From positions 558,001-622,000 of the forward strand of contig OZ025830.1 in assembly GCA_964019425.1 (NCBI GenBank): DNA of 64,000 bases. Direction: 5' to 3'. How positions within the stretch are numbered: position 1 is the first letter of the stretch; the number at the start of each line of letters is the position of its first letter. The position numbers were made by a program, and so were the translations under genes. This document shows, one piece after another, positions 30,463 to 41,288 of the stretch. This DNA comes from Flectonema sp. DT1601. Taxonomy: Eukaryota > Euglenozoa > Diplonemea > Diplonemida > Diplonemidae. Below the pieces are notes generated by a model. That model was not told the origin of the DNA, made no database searches, and worked only from the letters and a program-made list of their open reading frames with translations.

Positions 30463-31059
30463 ATGATGAATTCACTATTTGTGTTGACTTCGTTCTTCGC
30501 AGCTTCAATGGCTGCGGACACGTGGAAAGTTAAATTTGATGTTGAGATTGAAGCCGGTATTGAGGGATCGTTTGTTGTTGAAGTTCACCCAGAATGGGCA
30601 CCACTTGGAGCAGAGCAGTTTAAGAAAATAATTGATGAGAAGTTATACAACGATGCTAGGTTCTTTAGAGTGGTTCCTAACTTTGTAGTTCAGTGGGGAA
30701 TCCCAGCTGACCCAGCTGTTGCTGCGGAATGGCAGCAGAAGAGGATTCAGGATGATCCACAAAACCCAGCAATCTCTAACAAGAGAGGAACCATTACATT
30801 CGCAAAGTCTGGTCCAAACACCAGAACCTCTCAATTATTTATTAACTTCAAGGATAACGGTAACTTAGACTCGATGGGCTTCCCTCCATTCGGTGAAGTT
30901 ATTTCAGGTATGGAGATTGTCGATCGTATCAACAGCGAGTACGGTCAACAGCCAAACCAAGGATCAATTCAGTCAGAGGGTAACAACTACCTGAAGCCAA
31001 AGTTCCCTCGTCTGTCTTTCATCAAGTCGGCTGCAATCATCGGTGAGTCTGAGCTGTAA
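30463..31059 (+). CDS. secreted/ER cyclophilin-type peptidyl-prolyl isomerase
   Basis: 198 residues. A short signal peptide (SLFVLTSFFAASMAA) precedes a cyclophilin fold: FFRVVPNFVVQWGI (the Arg and surrounding catalytic pocket), RGTITFAKSGPNTRTSQLFI (QLFI in place of QFFI) and FGEVISGMEIVDRI. It would catalyse cis-trans isomerisation of X-Pro bonds in proteins entering the secretory pathway. No KDEL-like tail, so secretion or retention is open. Two consecutive ATGs follow an A run of about 17; the first is used. The frame stays open further upstream, but that part is low-complexity leader. Confidence 0.88.
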   Translation: MMNSLFVLTSFFAASMAADTWKVKFDVEIEAGIEGSFVVEVHPEWAPLGAEQFKKIIDEKLYNDARFFRVVPNFVVQWGIPADPAVAAEWQQKRIQDDPQNPAISNKRGTITFAKSGPNTRTSQLFINFKDNGNLDSMGFPPFGEVISGMEIVDRINSEYGQQPNQGSIQSEGNNYLKPKFPRLSFIKSAAIIGESEL

Positions 31060-31550
31060 ATAGACTTTGATTACTGAGATGAAAAAAAAAAAAAGAAAAG
31101 AAAAAAAAAAAGGACCCGGTTCCCTCCCCACAAAAACAGCCATTTCTGAAAAAATTAAAAAAAAAAAAAAGTAAACAAATAAATCGGATCTGAGAAGTTT
31201 ACGAAAACAGGAGGCACGCATCTCCTTCCTTCTGTGCTTCCCTTGCAGTTTAAGTGATTATCCCCTCGTTTTGTTTTATTTAATGATATGACGAAGAATG
31301 AAGAAAAACCTTCACTCACGCACGACTTTATTTTTAAGTGAATTTATACGAATCTGATATTATAATTTTATCATCCCTTCTCAGGAATATTTTTTAACAA
31401 ACAATTAGGATGTTGGTTCGTTAATGTCCCAGAGTTTCCCCCCGACTTCGTCCTATCTAGGCATAGATCTCAACAAGTGTACTTTACCTCAAATATTGTG
31501 TTGTGCTGTAGGTTGTTAGTTTGTTAATGTTGTGTAGGAAATTTATTTAT
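31060..31550. other. spacer, no gene seen
   Basis: 3' UTR of the cyclophilin with A runs, then mixed AT-rich sequence. Nothing further recognised. Confidence 0.5.
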
Positions 31551-31568
31551 TTGTAATTCTTTCTCCAG
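31551..31568 (+). promoter_or_regulatory. candidate 3' splice (trans-splice) acceptor
   Basis: Pyrimidine-rich stretch ending TTCTTTCTCCAG, 12 bases before the carrier ATG. Confidence 0.45.
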
Positions 31569-31580
31569 ATCAGGTTAAAA

Positions 31581-32716
31581 ATGTCACCTCCCGCTGGAAA
31601 GGGTCCGCAAGACATGGCTCTTGGAGCTGCCCTACAGTGTGTTGAAGCAGCGACATTGGGTATGCCATTTGAAGTTTGGAAAACACGAATGGGAAGATTC
31701 AGAAATGAAACGACTATGGAAGCGTTCTGGAATGTACACAAAAGTGGAGGTGTGTCTGCTTACTGGGCTGGATGTGCTCCGAAGATGGTTGAGAGCGCCT
31801 CAAAGGGAGCTGTTCTACTTTGGTCAAAAGAAACAATTCTCAGCTCATGTCTTTCTTTAAATATCGATCCAGTTGTTAGTGGTGTCATTGCTGGTGCTGG
31901 TGGAGGAGTTTGTCAGACTTCAGTTATGGGACCAATGACTTTCTTAGTAACAGCCAAGGTAACTGGTGATAAAAATGTATCAACCATGACCAGAGTGAGG
32001 GATACATTTGCTACAAAAGGTATTAGTGGATTCTACTCTGGTTCAAGTGCTGTAGCATTTCGTCAAGCAACCAACTGGGCATCTCGTCAAGGATTTACTG
32101 ATGCTGTCCGTCAAGTGATTCTAAAGAATAATCACGGTGGTGATCGTAAAGCTAAACTTACAAAACCAGAAGAAGTAATGTCTGGAGTAATCGGAGGATT
32201 CCTCGCCTGTTGGAACCATCCATTTGAAGTCGCTCGTATTGAAATGCAAGCCCGTGGTGCTTTTGGAGAAAAAGCTCTCTCTCTCTCCGGTGTTCTCGGA
32301 ATGATTTACCGCGAACGTGGAATTTCGGTATGTGGTTTTTTTTTTTTTTTTTTTTTTTTTTTGCATCGACGAAATCGGAGAAGAAATTATTCAGATTAAG
32401 AGTCGTTTTAAGTTATTGTGTGGGCGGATGTTATCTATTTTTCCCTGTGCCGACAGTAATACTGTCTGCGATCAACATATATAAGGCTTACTTGAATGGT
32501 TTTTTTTTTCTGTCACACACGCAATTTTCAACTTTACTCAACTTAAACAAACAGGGATGGTTCAAGGGTGTAGTCCCACGAATTGGACTTGGTATTTGGC
32601 AAACTCTATTCATGGTTACAGGAGCACGTATGGTTAAAGACTACCTCACTGAGGAGCCACAAAAGGTGGTGGAACCTGTGGTGGTTGCAGAGGTACCTAG
32701 TGCAACTTCAGCATAA
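31581..32716 (+). CDS. mitochondrial carrier, YHM2 type (citrate/2-oxoglutarate)
   Basis: join(31581..32327,32555..32716), 302 residues, three carrier repeats in the inner mitochondrial membrane. Sequence blocks match yeast Yhm2 closely as I recall it: a LGAxL...EAxTLGxPxEVxKT opening, ASKGAVLLW, RQATNWASRQGF, WNHPFEVARIEMQ and the end block VVPRIGLGIWQTLFMV. The signature of repeat 2 is degenerate (VMGPMTFLVTAK), as in Yhm2. Yhm2 exchanges citrate for 2-oxoglutarate and helps supply cytosolic NADPH. The 227-bp intron has GTATGT, a long T run, repeat R3 and a final AAACAG; phase 0. The gene implies a metabolising mitochondrion. Confidence 0.87.
32363..32488 (+). repeat. repeat R3, copy 1 (carrier intron)
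   Basis: Shares with 59642-59748 the blocks CGGAGAAGAAAT/CGGAGAGGAAAC, ATTCAGATTAAG, CTGTCTGCGATCAA and ATATAAGGCT/ATATAAAGGCT. In both places it follows GTATG plus a long T run and is followed by the acceptor AAACAG, so alignment extends over most of the intron. Confidence 0.85.
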
Positions 32717-34125
32717 ATAAACACTACGAAAAAAAAAAAAAAAAAAAAAATGAATTATACGTTTTTGGAGCTGATGACATCACACGTTTGTCTTGGAAAA
32801 AACTTTTCAATTCGTAAAAAAAGTAAAAAGTGACATCCACACTTATGTGTGGAGGTAGCGATGGATGCCAGGAGTTGTCCTGTGAGCGCTTATCTTGTCT
32901 ATGCCTCACTTTACCTTTACCTTTACCTTTTTTTTTTTTTTTTTAAACGTCGATAAGCAAAGGAATTCCTCTCTTCTCCTCTTCAATAGTTCGTATCAAT
33001 TCTTTTTTCCTGCTCTCTATTAACTTCGACCAGTTGTGGACTGGTAGCTGTGTGTGTGCTGTTTGTTGCTACCGACAAACAGACAAAAAAAACATTGCCA
33101 GCTATTACCGAGTCAGTCTGGTAGTTTCGTGTATGGGTATTGCTCCGGGGGGGGGAAAAAAAGAAGAAAAAAGCAGCTTATTTATTTATTTTTTCTTTTT
33201 ATGTACTTTAAGTTTGTGTCTCCTCGTATAGCTGTATCAAGTGTTGTTGCTTTCAGCAGAAGGCCATCAGTTATTTTGTGGTCGGCCTGCGTGTGGTGCA
33301 TACCAGTCACACAAAATTGACGTCACAAGTTAGCTGTTCCCCTCCAGAGTGAAGGTTGGCGGATTTGCTGTGGCAACACACGCGTTTTTTTATGAACTAT
33401 TTTTTTTTTCCCCTCCCCTCTTTTTCTCTTTTTTTTTTTTTTTTCCATTGTTTGTTCAGTGGTCGTTGAGTCTGTGTATTTCTTTAAAAAAACGAAGAAC
33501 GAAAAATGTGAAACGAAAAAAAAAAAAAAAAACGGAAGAAAAAAAAAAAAAAAAAAAAAAAAAACGTTCGTTAGCTGTGAAGCTTGTATTTTCCTCTCAA
33601 GGCGGTATACCGTTCGCCTACTCTTCTAAGCTAATAATTATGCAGCTGTGGAACGAACAAGAATCTGGTTAAAAAAAAACAACAAAAAACGTAACAATCA
33701 CTTGTTTGTTTGTGTTTTTCTCCCATCCCGCGTCTTTTTTACATCCCGCTGTCAATTTCTAGAACCACAAAGAGGTCTCGGTGAGGTTACAGCTGACAAT
33801 AACAACAACAACAATAACAAAACAAAACAAAACAAAAAAACAGAGAGGAAATAATTAACAAAAAAAAAAAAAAAAAAATTCCTCACCAGAGAGCATCTGC
33901 CAAACGTACTTCTGAACCCAGATCGTTATTAATTCTGAGAATAAAAAGAAATAAATAAATGATTTAAATTAATTTTTTTTTTTTAAATCTACTTCTCTCT
34001 CACATGCGGATTTCTAACACCACACTAATGAGGAAAAAAAAGGATTAACCGAGTGGAGGGTACTATTTCGCACTTCGAGTCTTGTTAAATATATAATTCT
34101 ACACAAACAGTAGTAATAACAATTA
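32717..34125. other. spacer with homopolymers, no gene seen
   Basis: A, T and C/T-rich runs throughout, including AAC repeats near 33797 and repeated TTTACC near 32909. Open frames are homopolymer-derived. Confidence 0.5.
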
Positions 34126-34320
34126 ATGAGTACCTACTCACCCAGCAGCTCTTCATACCCCTCAACTGAACCACCGGGATCCCCACCTGCTGTTGATAAT
34201 GAGATAGAACAATGCTGCATGAAGGAGTTGCCTGGGTTCCCAAAATCAATTAAGAAGGAAACACGAACACCCAACAACATTGCGTGGAGACAATGGTACG
34301 ATCTTGATGGGTTGGTGTGA
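34126..34320 (+). CDS. possible small protein, unknown
   Basis: 64 codons from ATG. Composition is protein-like (Ser/Pro-rich start, then KELPGFPKSIKKETRTPNNI and WRQWYDLDGLV), unlike the homopolymer frames around it. No family recognised, no clear acceptor close to the ATG. It could be an exon of a longer gene or chance. Confidence 0.3.
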   Translation: MSTYSPSSSSYPSTEPPGSPPAVDNEIEQCCMKELPGFPKSIKKETRTPNNIAWRQWYDLDGLV

Positions 34321-34890
34321 CCACCATCACCAGTAAACTGGTAGACAGTAAAGATACCAATTACTGCATGCGATCAGTCCCCTGGGATTCAGGCTTGGGC
34401 TGTTCCCTGTTCACTTGCCGTTACTGGGAGAATCGCTGTTGCTTTCTTGTGCTGGTCAGCTGTTTTTACGATTGTTTCCTTGCTGTTGATGTTATTGTAA
34501 AATACGACTGTACTTTAAAACTTTTAACTGTAATCACTTTCAAGTAGAAGAGTCCCTTCTGTAGTCAGGTGGTGACTCCGTGTACGTAGACAGTAGTAGT
34601 ACAGAGTAAACCGTAGTGATGCAATCTTTTTATGTCTTTGTGAAAAACGATAGTTTGATTCTTACCCTTTTGATAACTTTTGTACCGAGCAACCCTGAGG
34701 GGTGAACATAGTACTTCACAACAAACGTCATCATACTGCTGAAAGTATGAACAGGGTTGTGTACGAGAAGTTTAATTGTATTTTAATTATAACATTTGAT
34801 AGTTATCTTCAACAGACTTTGTTTGTTATAATGACGTAGATTCAACATAGAAATCTTGTGATTATCATTGTCGTGTATCCACCTTATGTT
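34321..34890. other. spacer, no gene recognised
   Basis: More mixed base composition than other spacers, with few long homopolymers. Only short frames. Confidence 0.45.
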
Positions 34891-34907
34891 ACTTCTCTTC
34901 TCGACAG
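34891..34907 (+). promoter_or_regulatory. candidate 3' splice (trans-splice) acceptor
   Basis: ACTTCTCTTCTCGACAG, 15 bases before the ATG at 34923. Confidence 0.45.
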
Positions 34908-34922
34908 GTTTCTCCAACTCTG

Positions 34923-37400
34923 ATGAGCGATCGTCGCTCACCCGACAGAAGACACACACAGCCACTTGATATAATGAGTGATAGAAGTAGTCAGAGGTAT
35001 GAGTATCGGGATAATCTTGATAGAAGAAGTGAAGCGAGTTATGCGGGAGTTTCTCAGCGAGAACGATCTTTAATTGAAAGAGATAAAGAGAATATGCATG
35101 GAGACTACCACGACGCAGAGGTAGTCCACGTAGTAAGGGAAAAGGGAAAACGCAAAGCCGATCAACGAGATGAAATCATCGCACAATTATCGGAAAAGGT
35201 ACGAGAGATGTCTGGTTTGTTTGGAAACCTACAATCTCGTCTTTTGGATAAGGAACGAGAAGTAGAAGTACTCCGTTCCGACACCTCCATTCGACAAACT
35301 GAACACTTGGAAGATGAGTTCCGTGAAAAAGAAAGACTCATGCAACAGATGATAACGGAAAAGACTGAATCAGTTGAACTTTTAAAAAAACAACACGAAT
35401 CTCAAATTGTCGCCCAAGGTTCTTTATTCAATCAGGAAATTGACAGGAGGGATTATGAAATTGAAAATCTTCAGAAAGAAGTTTCCCGACTTCAATCAGA
35501 ACAAGAAAATCAAAATAAACACGTAGACGATCTCGTTGATGACGCGCATCATATGAGAGACTCAACGATGTCTTTGATGGATACTATTTGTGATATATTT
35601 GAAATAATTCCAGTCTCAAGTGAATCTGAGCTATTCGATTCTTTACAACGAATCAAAAACTACATCAACAACAAAGAAGAATCCGAAGACATAAACAGAG
35701 AAACCCTCACAAGTATAAGTTCAATATTTGATCTACGAGCCGTCACAAGCAGCGACCAACTTCTAAAATCCCTTCAAAACGTCAAAGACTACGTGATCGA
35801 CGACTCCTTTCGCAGAGAACGTTTAGCAACTGTGTCCTTATTGGATAACATATGCGCTCTTCTTGAGATCCATCCCGTGAAAGATGAAAATGAACTATTA
35901 TCGTCTATTAAGTTATTAAAAAATACGACGACGACGAAAATGGATATGCTCCGGCTATACGACTCGATATGTAATACCCTTGGGTTACAACCTGTAAATA
36001 ATGAGATCGACTTATTACAGGCATTGTCTCGCATGGAGAGATCAACTGATGCTCGTAATGTTCGTTTATTTGATGACATCACGGGAATATTATCAATTCC
36101 TGCGGTCCACAGCGAATCTGAACTCCTCACTTCACTCCAGAGATACGTATCATCTCCACGTCGTAGTGGAGGATTTGTTGATGAAAAACAACTTCTTATA
36201 AACAATATTTGTTCTATTTTCGAACTACGACCACAAATGATATCATCAGATTCAGATCTCATTGCCGCATTAGAAAGAATGCGTCAGCTGACCTCCGACA
36301 ATGGAGGATTGGTTTCTAAACTTATTGACTCCGTGACTGAAACATTGGAGATACGACCTGTTAGAACTGAGTCACAACTCCTTGAGTCACTTCGGTCATA
36401 CCGAAATCACGATGAGACTGGAGTAGTTAATGATATTTGTGACATCTTTAACATTGATAAGAGTAAGAGAATTCCTGAAATCATTACTTCGCTACGATTG
36501 TTGAAAGATCAATTATCAAGCAATGGACAACACGATTCAATTCAGGAATTACAATCAGACAAAGAAAGACTTCAAGACTCACTTGATGCTTTAACAAAAG
36601 AATTCAGTGAACAAAGTGAAATGGTTGGAGGCATGAAATCAGGTTATAGCGACGTACTTAACATCCTCAGAGAACATGGTCATGCCAATAATAGTACAAA
36701 ACCAGAACAAGTTTGTACCATCGTAACTAATATTTGTTGTGAATTAAGAGGTTTGAACAGGAAGATAAATAGACAACTGCGACACAAACAAGAAATAATC
36801 TCCACCGTCCTTGAAGACCAAATGCTTAACGAGATGGATTGGGATAGCGAGTCAAGTGATGATGGTGGTGATCTCAGTGACACCACATCGATGAGAAATA
36901 TAAAATGGGGACAAGCCAGAGTCAGAGTACAATCAATAGCTGATAGACTCTGTCAACGTGAAAAAGAAATCGAAAGACTCTATAGAAAATTTCAAAATCA
37001 ATCAATCGCTGCATCACAACAAACTCCAAGTGATACTGAAGCCACGTCTATTACAGCAGCACCTTACTTAGGGTTAATCACTGAAACAGAACGTGCTGTT
37101 GATGACACAGGTCCAGGTGTTCGTCTGCTGGAAGTGTTAAAGTTCACAGCTGCTGAGCGATGTGGACTTCATTTTGGTGATCGAATTCTTTCAATCGGAG
37201 ATAGAAAACTAAACTGTTCATATGACTTGGACCTGATTCTCTCTGAACTATCCCCTGGAGATACTGTCGACGTGATGTATTTGAGAAAGAGAACAAAAAA
37301 GAAAACCTTACTAGTTGTCGGTCCTGCTTCTGACAAAAAACGGAAAAGACGAATGAACAGAGCTGAGATAAAAGCAAGGGTCAATTGGAACACAAAATAA
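34923..37400 (+). CDS. coiled-coil protein with eight novel repeats and C-terminal PDZ
   Basis: Intronless, 825 residues. Residues 1-75 are Arg/Ser/Asp-rich, and about 80-210 form a coiled coil. Residues 216-532 hold eight units of about 40 residues around the pattern LxDxICxIFEIxPVxSExELLxSLxR, for example MDTICDIFEIIPVSSESELF and LDNICALLEIHPVKDENELL. A second helical stretch and an acidic patch (DWDSESSDDGGDLSD) follow. A PDZ domain occupies about 714-800, with the loop YLGLI, GVRLLEVLKFTAAERCGLHFGDRILSIG, and a basic tail. The PDZ would bind C-terminal peptides; the repeats look helical and may be an interaction array. I know of no named family with this repeat. Cytoskeletal scaffolding is a guess from architecture. 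Confidence 0.85.
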   Translation: MSDRRSPDRRHTQPLDIMSDRSSQRYEYRDNLDRRSEASYAGVSQRERSLIERDKENMHGDYHDAEVVHVVREKGKRKADQRDEIIAQLSEKVREMSGLFGNLQSRLLDKEREVEVLRSDTSIRQTEHLEDEFREKERLMQQMITEKTESVELLKKQHESQIVAQGSLFNQEIDRRDYEIENLQKEVSRLQSEQENQNKHVDDLVDDAHHMRDSTMSLMDTICDIFEIIPVSSESELFDSLQRIKNYINNKEESEDINRETLTSISSIFDLRAVTSSDQLLKSLQNVKDYVIDDSFRRERLATVSLLDNICALLEIHPVKDENELLSSIKLLKNTTTTKMDMLRLYDSICNTLGLQPVNNEIDLLQALSRMERSTDARNVRLFDDITGILSIPAVHSESELLTSLQRYVSSPRRSGGFVDEKQLLINNICSIFELRPQMISSDSDLIAALERMRQLTSDNGGLVSKLIDSVTETLEIRPVRTESQLLESLRSYRNHDETGVVNDICDIFNIDKSKRIPEIITSLRLLKDQLSSNGQHDSIQELQSDKERLQDSLDALTKEFSEQSEMVGGMKSGYSDVLNILREHGHANNSTKPEQVCTIVTNICCELRGLNRKINRQLRHKQEIISTVLEDQMLNEMDWDSESSDDGGDLSDTTSMRNIKWGQARVRVQSIADRLCQREKEIERLYRKFQNQSIAASQQTPSDTEATSITAAPYLGLITETERAVDDTGPGVRLLEVLKFTAAERCGLHFGDRILSIGDRKLNCSYDLDLILSELSPGDTVDVMYLRKRTKKKTLLVVGPASDKKRKRRMNRAEIKARVNWNTK

Positions 37401-37756
37401 TAATATTATTCTTTTTTCATCAATGGTTAGCAGCGTCTTCCCACATACCTAATTGTCGTAAATTTAACGTAGTTACCCTTTCATCCTGGAGTTCAAGTCA
37501 TTCATCGTAGTTGTGTTTTCTTTTCGTTATGTTTTTGTCACAAATTCAGCAGTACAAAAAAAAAAAAAAAAAAAAAAACCAGCACCAGATTACCTCCCTT
37601 CCCCCTTCCATAGATTATTCATTTTTTAGATGGCTTTTTGTTGGGAAATTTTAAGCTTTTTCAGAATCGTCACTTTTTTTTAGTAGTTTTTATTTAGATA
37701 GAGATAATAGTAATAAAAGAAAAGGAGGTTGTATGTCTGCCAAATTTAGAAGTGAG

Positions 37757-37789
<33 letters not shown>

Positions 37790-38158
37790 TTTGAAACAGC
37801 TGTCGTTTCCTTTGTGTTGAAAGCAGTTATTGTTGTCAGTTTCCAGTAGGATGGGGAAAAAAAAAAAGACATAGAAATAGAAATATGGTATTTCCTCCAC
37901 AGCATACGTTTCTTTTCGTACTTTGAGTTGATGTTGAGTGTTGATCATTATACGGAAACCTACTTTAAAGTTAACTCTGATTTCTTGCAGTTGTGAATAT
38001 CATGACGAAGTGATTGAATTTTGTGTTTGTTTCGTGTTGTATTTGTTGATGGTCTCGTATTAGTTTTTCTTCTTTTCCCCCCCAGTCAACGGTTTGAAAT
38101 TTAAAAAAAAAAAAAAAAAAACTCCAACAGTTTCTGTACTTTCGTTACATAATAAAAT
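37401..38158. other. spacer, no gene seen
   Basis: A and T runs near 37557, 37757 and 38100, otherwise mixed. Leader of the uL11 gene at the right end. Confidence 0.5.
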
Positions 38159-38656
38159 ATGCCTCCAAAGTTTGATCCGAATGACGTTAAAATTGTGATC
38201 CTCCGTGCGGTAGGAGGAGAGCCACCAGCAGCAGCATCATTGGCACCAAAGGTTGGTCCTCTTGGTCTTCCAGCAAAGAAGGTCGGTGATGACATCATGA
38301 AGAACACCAAAGACTGGAAGGGATTGAAAATCACTGTTAAGTTGACCGTTAAAAACAGGCAGGCGACTGTTTCTGTTGTCCCGTCTGCATCATCTCTGTT
38401 AGTGAAAGCTCTTAAGGAACCACCAAGAGACCGTAAGAAGGTTAAAAACATCAAACACGACGGAAATATTTCCATGGATGAAATCATTCGCATTGCTCGT
38501 GTTATGTGGCCATCGTCAATGGCAAAGACTTTGGGTTTATGTTGCAAGGAGATTCTTGGTACAGCAAACTCTATTGGCTGCACTGTAAACGGAGAATCAC
38601 CAGTTGAAATCCAACAGCAAATCGATGATGGTCAGCTGGAGATCCCAGAAGAATAG
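38159..38656 (+). CDS. RPL12: 60S ribosomal protein L12 (uL11)
   Basis: 165 residues, the normal eukaryotic length. Begins [20 protein letters not shown] and continues with the Pro-rich linker [20 protein letters not shown], the RNA-binding C-terminal domain, and [13 protein letters not shown] near the end. Forms the base of the P stalk on the large ribosomal subunit, binding the GTPase-associated centre of LSU rRNA. No intron in the coding part. Confidence 0.97.
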   Translation: MPPKFDPNDVKIVILRAVGGEPPAAASLAPKVGPLGLPAKKVGDDIMKNTKDWKGLKITVKLTVKNRQATVSVVPSASSLLVKALKEPPRDRKKVKNIKHDGNISMDEIIRIARVMWPSSMAKTLGLCCKEILGTANSIGCTVNGESPVEIQQQIDDGQLEIPEE

Positions 38657-38988
38657 AACTACCATACTTGAGTAGAATGTGAGCATCACATGTATTGAAT
38701 TAGTTGTGTTGACATCACGTGTTGGCATCACACTTACGTATTCTCTCTAGCCCGTTAAAGTCAAAACGGAATTTCGATTTGCTAACATCATATCAAAAGG
38801 TTATCATTATACATGTAGTTTTACTTATTAGTATGTTTAAAATTGCTGAAGGAATCCATTTTGTTCTTTTTTTTTCTGTTCTTTCACTTCTCTCTCAGGC
38901 TATATGATCGACGTGTGTGTGGGGGGGGGGTTTGCCAACATGATGTGAACATAATCTTGTCCCTACTTCTTTTTATTTTTCTTTGAAC
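38657..38988. other. spacer, no gene seen
   Basis: 3' UTR of the uL11 gene, a G10 run at 38922-38931, then a pyrimidine-rich region leading into the next acceptor. Confidence 0.5.
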
Positions 38989-39007
38989 TTTTTTTTTCCC
39001 CCCTCAG
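38989..39007 (+). promoter_or_regulatory. candidate 3' splice (trans-splice) acceptor
   Basis: T run then C run ending CTCAG, 14 bases before the ATG at 39022; the strongest pyrimidine tract of the set. Confidence 0.5.
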
Positions 39008-39021
39008 TGTTAACAAACAAC

Positions 39022-40748
39022 ATGGATGTTTCAGTTCGATTCCCCGACGATGTATTAATAATCTCAATTTCATGCGATGATCTAACCTCAGATGTAAAGA
39101 ATACTATAATTTCTCAGAAGGATATTTCCTCAACAGATTGTATTGAACTGACGTATGAAGGAACAGTTTTGGACGATGATAAAAATATCTTATCATATGG
39201 ACTAACAGGGAATTCTGAACTGGTCGTCAACATATCCAACAAAGCAACAGCAATTGCTTGGTTACAACAACAAGGAATTCAACCAAAAGTTGAAGAACTT
39301 CTCAACGCGATTAGTAATCATCATAAAGATCGACACCTCACTAAGATGTTGATATACGCGATTCCAACTGAAGAACTAAATAAAACAATTAACGGGACTA
39401 ATCCTGTGTCACTTGCTGCTAAGTGTGGTTTGTATTGGACGGTCAAACATTTGATCAAATCTGGTGTGCCAGTTCAAGAAAACAGTGAAATCAGTCCGTT
39501 GTATTCAGCTGCTTCTCAAAGAGACCATATCAAGTTGGTTAATTTACTTGTCGATGCTGGTTATAATGTGAACTCAGTCGCATCACCCCAAGGCCGAACC
39601 CCGTTGATGACAGCCTGCAGAACAGAACGAAATCTCAACACTGTTAAAATCCTACTCAGCAATGGATCAAAAATAAAAATGTCATCTGAGAATGGTCGCA
39701 CAGCTCTCATGGAAGCGGCTTGCAAAGATGCAGACATAGCAAAGTACCTACTTAGCCCTTCTTATATAAATGATACTTTGAGAATAATAAATCACGTTGA
39801 TTATGATGAATCGACTGCTCTAACTCTTTCAATCCGTTTTTTAGATTTATCCGTGACTAAACTACTATTAGAGAATAGTGCGAGTCTCAATGCTGGGATT
39901 GGAGCGTTGTTGGCAGCTGTTCGGACAGGTGACATCGATAAGGTGAAATATATTTTATCACGTGATGCTCACGTTGATCCCTCGGCTTTAGAATTGTCGT
40001 GTCATTTTAACAGTAGTGTGATTCTAGAACATTTGCTGAATCATTCTGATGAGAATGTGAACAAAAAATTATCGTGTCATTCAACTATTCTAAACTCCGC
40101 ATTGACTTACTCATATCTCAGAACTAGACGTCGATTAAAAACTAGCTGTCTTGAAAAAGTTGAAATGCTTCTGAGACACGGAGCTGATCCAAACACTAGT
40201 GGTATTCGAGGTTTGTTATATTTTTATTATTACGAAAAAGGAATGTTGGACAGCACACGAAAAAACCTCCTTTAGCTTTATCAGTTTTTATGTCAGGTTC
40301 ACGGGTTTTCGTGACACAAACAAAAAAAAAAACATCAACAGGACAAACACCTCTCATGTTATTATGTGAAGGAACAAAAACTTTCAATTCCGACGACGAG
40401 GAAGCATTCAAGTTGCTGTCATCGAATGGTTCAGACGTAATGTTACCAGACGACTGTGACGGTTTAAACCATACGCAATCTATATTTAAACTCATACTGC
40501 AACACGGAGGAAATCCTAATCAGAAAAGCAAAGGAGGAATAACTCCACTTATGCTTGCTGCTGATGTTAACAACACTTCAGCTATCAAAACACTTATTGA
40601 ACACGGAGCTGATAGAGACCTTGTTGATGATAAAGGAAATAACTCAATTTATTATGCATCACATTACAAGGAATCTTCAGCTGTTTTATGTTGCGATTAC
40701 AGACCAAGAAGATATCCAGCTTCGCTGTGGTATATTTTTTTTTCTTGA
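39022..40748 (+). CDS. ubiquitin-like plus ankyrin-repeat protein
   Basis: join(39022..40210,40342..40748), about 531 residues. Residues 1-72 resemble a ubiquitin-like domain (VSVRFPDDVLIISI, LTYEGTVLDDDKNILSYGL). From about 100 a series of ankyrin repeats follows (GTNPVSLAAKCGLYWTVKHL, SPLYSAASQRDHIKLVNLLV, RTPLMTACRTERN). After splicing, GQTPLMLLCEG and ITPLMLAADVNN continue the array. The 131-bp intron (GTTTGT to CAACAG, phase 1) contains repeat R2. The 3' end is uncertain: the frame stops at 40748, but a GTATAT/CTCAG pair at 40731-40764 could extend it slightly. Function unknown; a scaffold or ubiquitin-pathway adaptor is possible. Confidence 0.8.
40233..40325 (+). repeat. repeat R2, copy 1 (ankyrin gene intron)
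   Basis: Fills nearly the whole 131-bp intron. Shared core CCTCCTTTAGCTTTATCAG, preceded by GAATGTTGG-CAGCACACG and followed by GGTTCACGGGTTTTCGTG and an A-rich end leading into the CAACAG acceptor. Confidence 0.88.
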
Positions 40749-40972
40749 ATTTGTTACTCAGGAGATTTGCTGTTCAGTTCTTTCTCCAAATTTTTTTTTT
40801 AAATCTTATTTTTTTTTAAAAAATTGTATTCCCCTTGTTGCCTAACCTAAGTTGGGGAATATGAAAAAGTAGCTTACACACAACTCACCAAAAGTTGGTT
40901 GAAATCAAAAGTAACAACATTTTCATTCAGGTCGGCGGGGTTTGCCTAAAGAAACAAAAAAAAAAAAAAAAA

Positions 40973-41249
40973 ATGGATTCATCAGAGAAGAAAGTATCAG
41001 TCGCTGTTCGAGTCAGACCTCGATTGCCACAAGGAAGAGGTAGTGAAGTACAGCAGTTGGAACACAACTACCCGAACAGTTTAATTGCGTTAGATGAAAA
41101 CACTTTAAAACTTCAAGAACAAAAACAAGGTGAGAACTGCAGATCGAGTACCTACACTTTTGATTTCGTATTCGACACTGATTGCGTTCAGAGTGAAATC
41201 TATGAAGAGTCGGTACAAGAGATGGTTGATGAAAGCTTAGCTGTATGCT

Positions 41250-41288
<39 letters not shown>

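Noticed and set aside
32909-32930. Short repeated TTTACC units, considered as telomere-like or a CRISPR-type array
   Set aside because: Only a few units, no spacers and no telomere context; a microsatellite.
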